DNA of 64,000 bases, taken from Paragonimus skrjabini miyazakii (Eukaryota > Platyhelminthes > Trematoda > Plagiorchiida > Troglotrematidae). Position 1 is the first letter of the stretch, and every line of letters begins with the position of its first letter. The position numbers and the translations under genes were made by a program. Positions 59,985-64,000 of the stretch are shown here, in pieces. The stretch lies in assembly GCA_014338405.1 (NCBI GenBank), contig JTDE01022132.1, positions 1 to 64,000 on the forward strand, read 5' to 3'. The notes under the pieces are model-generated. The model searched no databases, had not been told where the DNA came from, and saw nothing but the letters and a program-made list of their open reading frames with translations.

Positions 59985-60216
59985 TACTAATGAGTAATAG
60001 AGGATTTTGATTTTCGTATAAACTGAACATTACCCGCAGTTGATCACGGTTGTCTCATTCCCATAGACTTTCCAGTCGACCCCTTTCGAAAAGAAGCACT
60101 AGACTTGAGTCTCGCTTTCATTAGAGTTTCTCAGTAGTGCATATCCTTGCCGCGGTCCGGACTAAAACTCTGGCCACGCTTTCACGAGACGACTATGTTT
60201 ACCACTGCGCCATTGG
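59985..60216 (-). repeat. tRNA-derived SINE, copy 7
   Basis: Full 3' body and tRNA-like head; on the reverse strand it begins abruptly at the A-box region (ggccaatggcgcagtgg), with no 5' extension, and abuts the + strand copy 8 at 60217. Confidence 0.85.
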
Positions 60217-60385
60217 CCGGAGTTCTAGCCCTGGCAGTGGCATAGATATGCACTGCTAACGAACTCTAATGAGAGCAAAACTCGAGTTCAGTGCTTTTGC
60301 AGTTCGCATGGGGCCGACTGGAAAGTCTATCAGAATATGATAGCTCCGATCAGTTGTGGGTGATTTTCAATCTGTATGATAATGA
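60217..60385 (+). repeat. tRNA-derived SINE, copy 8, head-to-head with copy 7
   Basis: Begins at the B-box region (ggagttctagccctggcag) and runs through ctaatgagagcaaaactcgag to ttgtgggtgattttcaatctg. A 72-codon ORF over it (60291-60509) is a by-product of the SINE, not a gene. Confidence 0.85.
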
Positions 60386-61734
60386 AGTTGAATCAGCCGA
60401 AAAGTTATCGCTTTTGGTTTCATCTCTCCGTGCGGAAGAATTGCATGACTCCAGTAGCATATTAAATGCCGGCTCCTGGGTGCCACTGCTTATGGTTTCA
60501 CCAAGATAGGGTGCCACCACATTAAAAAGGAAGGTAGTTACACATGGCAGATCACTTGATTTATGTCCCGTAGACTGTTTCACCTTATGAGAGGATGATG
60601 CAGAAAGCTTGCATTCATAATTAAAAAACGAAATTTCCCAAAGCTATGGACACTATATTTGACACTTTCTGAAGACACGGTAGTGAAAATGTTTCTGCCC
60701 TGGATGATGCGCATATTTTTAAACATGCTGATAGTTGCTTCAATACGTACATGCAATTGTCGATCCCGCCACCACTTTTTATCACAAACCCTATTTCTCT
60801 CTGATAACGTTAAGTTGTGGATAGATTTTTTGTTATTTTGGTTGATATCCGATTTATCTCTTCCAATTTTCAAGTGTAAGATTTAAGAGTGCACAAAAAA
60901 TGCGTGAACTACACTCGTTCACCGAGACGCTTAGTGTTACTCTTTCATAGGAAGTCTGAAGCACTTTGGCTGCCTCATTGGTGCGGTTTTTGTTTCGCTC
61001 TGCTGTCCTATGCATATGCTATTAATTCGCATGGTATCTATCTACCCATCGTCGTTAACGTGAAACTTTTCCGACTGCTCGAGTCACAATTCAGGCTGCC
61101 TTGCTGATTAGCAGAAAACAGTAGTGGGCCCAATTGTACGAAGAGGTAGGTCTCTTTCTCCCAGCAACTCGGGTTATACAAGTCGCTGTCAAAAGGAAGT
61201 ACTGCGTGTAACCCGCTGGAAGCTGTGCTGTCTTGTTTGATATTGATCTCCGTTTAACATAGTATACACGATAGCAGAAATTTGATTACCTAATGTCAAT
61301 TGATTAATACTGATAAACATTAGAAACGTGAGTAAATTTGTGCTCTGTTTGATCTCTTTGTCCACTCCACGCTTTCACCTACAACGTTGATTGATGTCAC
61401 AGTTGTAATTAATCATGTCATTTTGTGTTCAAGACTTCACGGCATTTTGTCAGCGACCACCTAAAAGAGGTGCATCAGTCAGGGAAAGCAGTTTACGTAA
61501 ATTCCTGCAACCCCTTAGTCTGGTAGATAATTGTCTGGACTAGCAATCCACCGCCTGTTCACTAATCGTGTGTATTTTTGTGATAAAAATCTGGTTTACA
61601 TATATTATCCGCTGTGGAAGCTACACGTGCTTGAATGGATCTACGCTTTTTGTCGATTCCAGTCAGCTTTAAAATGCGATTTCTTGACCTTAATTCGAAA
61701 ACCCAGTTGTTCTAAATCAGGAACAGTCGCCATG

Positions 61735-62017
61735 GCGATGCCTTATCCCCTCTCCGATTATATCGGTGCTGGATGAATTTCTCTCATGTTCTTCTGATTT
61801 CGGCTTTGCTTCAAACCTCCCAGGCGGTCGACTGTGTTATCTGGCATATGAGGATAATACCACACTATTTGTTTATTCGAAAGCCACGTCGGAAATTAGA
61901 CCGGGACCTTTGCAGAATAGTTTTCTCGAAGCTGGTTTGACGATGAGCCACTCGAAGAATCAGTGTTTCCCTGTAAAAGCAAATATAAACAGATGTACCA
62001 CCGTTCTTGGCGACTGA
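61735..62017 (+). pseudogene. decayed non-LTR reverse-transcriptase palm remnant
   Basis: The frame 61766-62017 reads LDEFLSCSS, then GRLCYLAYEDNTTLFVYSK, then LQNSFLEAGLTMSHSKNQCF. The order and spacing match the reverse-transcriptase core in which A/F-x-DD sits in a strand-turn-strand followed by the helix ending GM..N..KS. Here the catalytic pair is changed (YEDN at 61846-61857). Just upstream, in another frame, PYPLSD (61741-61758) resembles the G-DPLSP motif, implying a frameshift between them. No flanking domains were recognised. It is a dead LINE fragment, perhaps of the R2/CR1 type and different from the LINE of copies A-C. Confidence 0.6.
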
Positions 62018-62467
62018 CCGTTGGACTAAGAGGAACCACCTTAGTGTCTGATTCTCCTGTTTTAGTGCTCAGTGTTTAATGTATACGGTTCAACGGCAGC
62101 TATATAAGATGATTGCGGCGCTGCTAAAATCTCAACAGAGACTCAACTTTTTGCGGGTTCACCCACTGATAAGCTCAACCCATTAACTGTCTTAGTGCTG
62201 TCTATAAAAAAACTCTTTCACGTCCTTAGATAGAACAACGAGAGTGAATACCCACAAATGATTACGGCTGTCAAAACATTGGTCTTATTCCCAGTTTACT
62301 TCCGGAAAATCTAATTCTGCCATAAGTTCTACGCGATCCCGCATCTAATCCATTTTATCGCCTTATTGTCAAACAGCTGTCGTCAGCCGTGACAATTATT
62401 ATGATCAAGGAAGAAGCAAGCGTAGCGTGACAAGAGCGTTTCTTCAGCACACCGTGATGCTTACTTG
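62018..62467. other. no gene seen
   Basis: Sequence between the reverse-transcriptase remnant and solo LTR copy 2; no structure recognised. Confidence 0.4.
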
Positions 62468-62777
62468 TGTTGTGACCGCAAATGACGCTTGGCCTGAGAG
62501 TTCGTTTATTGCGCAAACCCCCGTATAGGTCATGTCAAAAATCAAACCACAAACGTGTACACTCATTTACACGTCAGACATGCGTTCACTTACGTTATTG
62601 TCATTCGCCTTGGTGAAACTTCTGCCGTAGCGCGTACACACTATTCCGATAGTCTCTTCTTGTCCGTCGTCGTCCTGGCGTTCGGAGCCTGCCCTTTTGT
62701 TCCTGAATGTCGCCTGTGGGTAGTATACTACTTGTGAGTAGTATACTATTCACAACGAAACTGCCTGTCACACAACA
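62468..62777 (-). repeat. solo LTR, copy 2
   Basis: On the reverse strand it runs from TGTTGTGTGACAGGCAG to TTTGCGGTCACAACA, TG...CA, 310 bp. The tetranucleotide cttg directly flanks both sides (62464-62467 and 62778-62781), a good target-site duplication. AATAAA lies on the same strand (complement of 62506-62511), as expected for the polyadenylation site of an LTR. A perfect 12-bp hairpin is at 62721-62748. No internal element remains. Confidence 0.85.
62721..62748. repeat. 12-bp perfect hairpin inside the LTR
   Basis: TAGTATACTACT (62721-62732), loop TGTG, AGTAGTATACTA (62737-62748). The other LTR copy keeps it with few changes (tagcatactact, tgtg, agtagtatacc). Confidence 0.85.
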
Positions 62778-63654
62778 CTTGCAGCATTCTCCAACGACCG
62801 CCACATAAAACAACTAGTTGTGGAAACCCTTAAGGATTTTTGCCCATCTGTGTATCAGAATGATGCAACTCGGAGCTAACGTATTGCACACCAAGATCAG
62901 TTGCTCGTATGGCAGCCGAATGTCAGCGGAAGAATTAAAATATTGAGGTGATATCACTCAAGGAAGTTCGACTCATACTTCAAACGTGCTATTTTAAGCA
63001 CTCTGACAGAGCCAGACGACGACGTTATGGGTGCAACGAGAATTTGTAACTTGAGAAATCCCCAGTACCTCAATGCCTCAAGGCAAACTGATTTGCTAGA
63101 CCCATCATCCTTACGTTTAAAGATGGCGCATCCATTGTTGCTGATTTGGTTAATCGTGACCAACGCCACAGTTAAATCGGAGTAGGGTATATACTACTTT
63201 CATATATTAATTAGGTGCACGTCTGCTTTCATGGAACCGCCCTTTCTCCAAATTATCGCAATGTCCCATCGTGCTTAACAACAGAGTTTTCATACATTCA
63301 TCATCACACAAGTTCCTACAACATGTTAACCTCCCAAAATGTGACATTCCGCACATTTGTATAGTACCTATTCAAGGTTCCCTCAAAGTATTCGGCCTCT
63401 TTATGTGAGGTACCAAGAGTACATATGGCACACACACATAAAGTTTAATAAACTTCCACTTCTGATACGTTGGCTCAAATGTGCATCTTGTCATGCATGA
63501 CTGTCCTTATTGAACCAAGTGTCTCATTGACGCAGAGGAATTACATCCCATCTTGGCAAATTGTGTGAATCTCAATCTGGTATTATGTGCTTTTCGGTTA
63601 AAATAAATTGTTATTGCTACTCTAGAGAGCATCACATGGTTTGTATCTATTAGT
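62778..63654. other. no gene seen
   Basis: Short ORFs only (for example - 62954-63169). No repeat recognised. Confidence 0.4.
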
Positions 63655-63965
63655 TGTTACTGATGAGTGATATGGAATTTTAATTTTCACATAGATTGAA
63701 CATCACCCACAATTGTTTGCAGCTGTTGCATTCCCATAGACTTTCCAGAAGGTTCCTTTCAAAAAGAAGCACTAGACTCGAGTTTCGCTCTCATTAGAGC
63801 TCGTCAGTAGTGTATATCCTTGCCACTACCGGGACTAGAACCACGGCCACACTGTTTACGAGGCAACCGTGTTTACCACTGCGCCATTGGCCTCACACTA
63901 GGCATGACCGAATTATCATATGTGAACGCCCAACCACTTCCGCTTATGAGTTGTCATATTCAAGA
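63655..63965 (-). repeat. tRNA-derived SINE, copy 9 (best preserved head)
   Basis: On the reverse strand the RNA polymerase III type promoter boxes are clear: A-box TGGCGCAGTGGT (complement of 63875-63886) and B-box GGTTCTAGTCC (complement of 63832-63842), 32 bp apart. The body follows with actcgagtctagtgcttc and gtgggtgatgttcaatc. Part of the 5' extension (aagtggttgggcgttcacat) precedes the A-box. Confidence 0.9.
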
Positions 63966-64000
63966 AAGTTATTTGCTTTTGTCACATCTGAATGCACATG

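Larger units (their letters stand above)
52265..64000 (+). other. region 3' of the last FUT8 exon found; presumed intron, repeat-rich
   Basis: No FUT8 exon could be recognised (I looked for YLATDDP-, SQADFLVCTFSSQ- and YYFGGQ-like frames). The region holds seven SINE copies or fragments, two solo LTRs, one LINE tail, a reverse-transcriptase remnant and a Tc1/mariner-like trace. ORFs at 52884-53330, 58915-59106 and 59452-59703 are unassigned. A GC-richer patch lies at 52930-53030. Confidence 0.55.

Noticed and set aside
60291..60509. A 72-codon + strand ORF
   Set aside because: Its first part is SINE copy 8 and the rest is unremarkable; no domain.
63832..63886. A possible tRNA gene
   Set aside because: A- and B-boxes are present but there is no full cloverleaf, and the unit is repeated with a common body, so it is a SINE head.
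1..64000. CRISPR arrays, rRNA, bacterial operons, prophage
   Set aside because: No regularly spaced repeats, no rRNA-like blocks, no ribosome-binding-site/ORF arrays. The sequence is eukaryotic with spliced genes and retroelements.

Overview
The window reads as nuclear DNA of a flatworm, most likely a digenean trematode. It holds long introns, one split host gene and many decayed retroelements. The trematode placement is inferred from a Penelope-like endonuclease, a CsRn1-like Ty3/Gypsy gag and an endonuclease/reverse-transcriptase LINE tail, all recognised from memory without a database search. There is no operon structure, and I see no rRNA, true tRNA or CRISPR. One run of 100 N (12656-12755) marks a scaffold gap.

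Layout. 1-5.3 kb: a dispersed repeat pair, a 171-codon reverse-strand ORF of unknown identity, a short Penelope-like element built as a 278-bp inverted repeat around a GIY-YIG endonuclease fragment, and a reverse-strand LINE tail. 5.3-10.3 kb: gene-poor, A-rich on the + strand. 10.29-10.69 kb: a plausible last exon of an unrecognised reverse-strand gene. 11.4-13.5 kb: the 5' part of a Ty3/Gypsy element, the N gap, then a second copy of the LINE tail. 13.5-17.4 kb: no gene seen.

17.47-52.26 kb and beyond: the 5' two-thirds of an alpha-1,6-fucosyltransferase gene (FUT8, family GT23) on the + strand. I place six coding exons, including a 32-bp micro-exon at 33323-33354 that exactly reconciles the splice phases of its neighbours. 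Joined, they give 394 codons: Golgi signal anchor, coiled coil, the Cys-rich start of the catalytic domain, and the HVRRTDK motif. The rest of the catalytic domain and the SH3 domain are not visible before 64000.

The FUT8 introns and the 3' region carry a tRNA-derived SINE family (ten copies or fragments, both strands), two solo LTRs of one LTR element, a LINE 3' tail, a decayed reverse transcriptase and a Tc1/mariner-like trace. The most unusual signals are a complete type I hammerhead-ribozyme-like core in both arms of the Penelope element, a second hammerhead-like core in another repeat, and a perfect 12-bp hairpin in one solo LTR that is nearly intact in the other.
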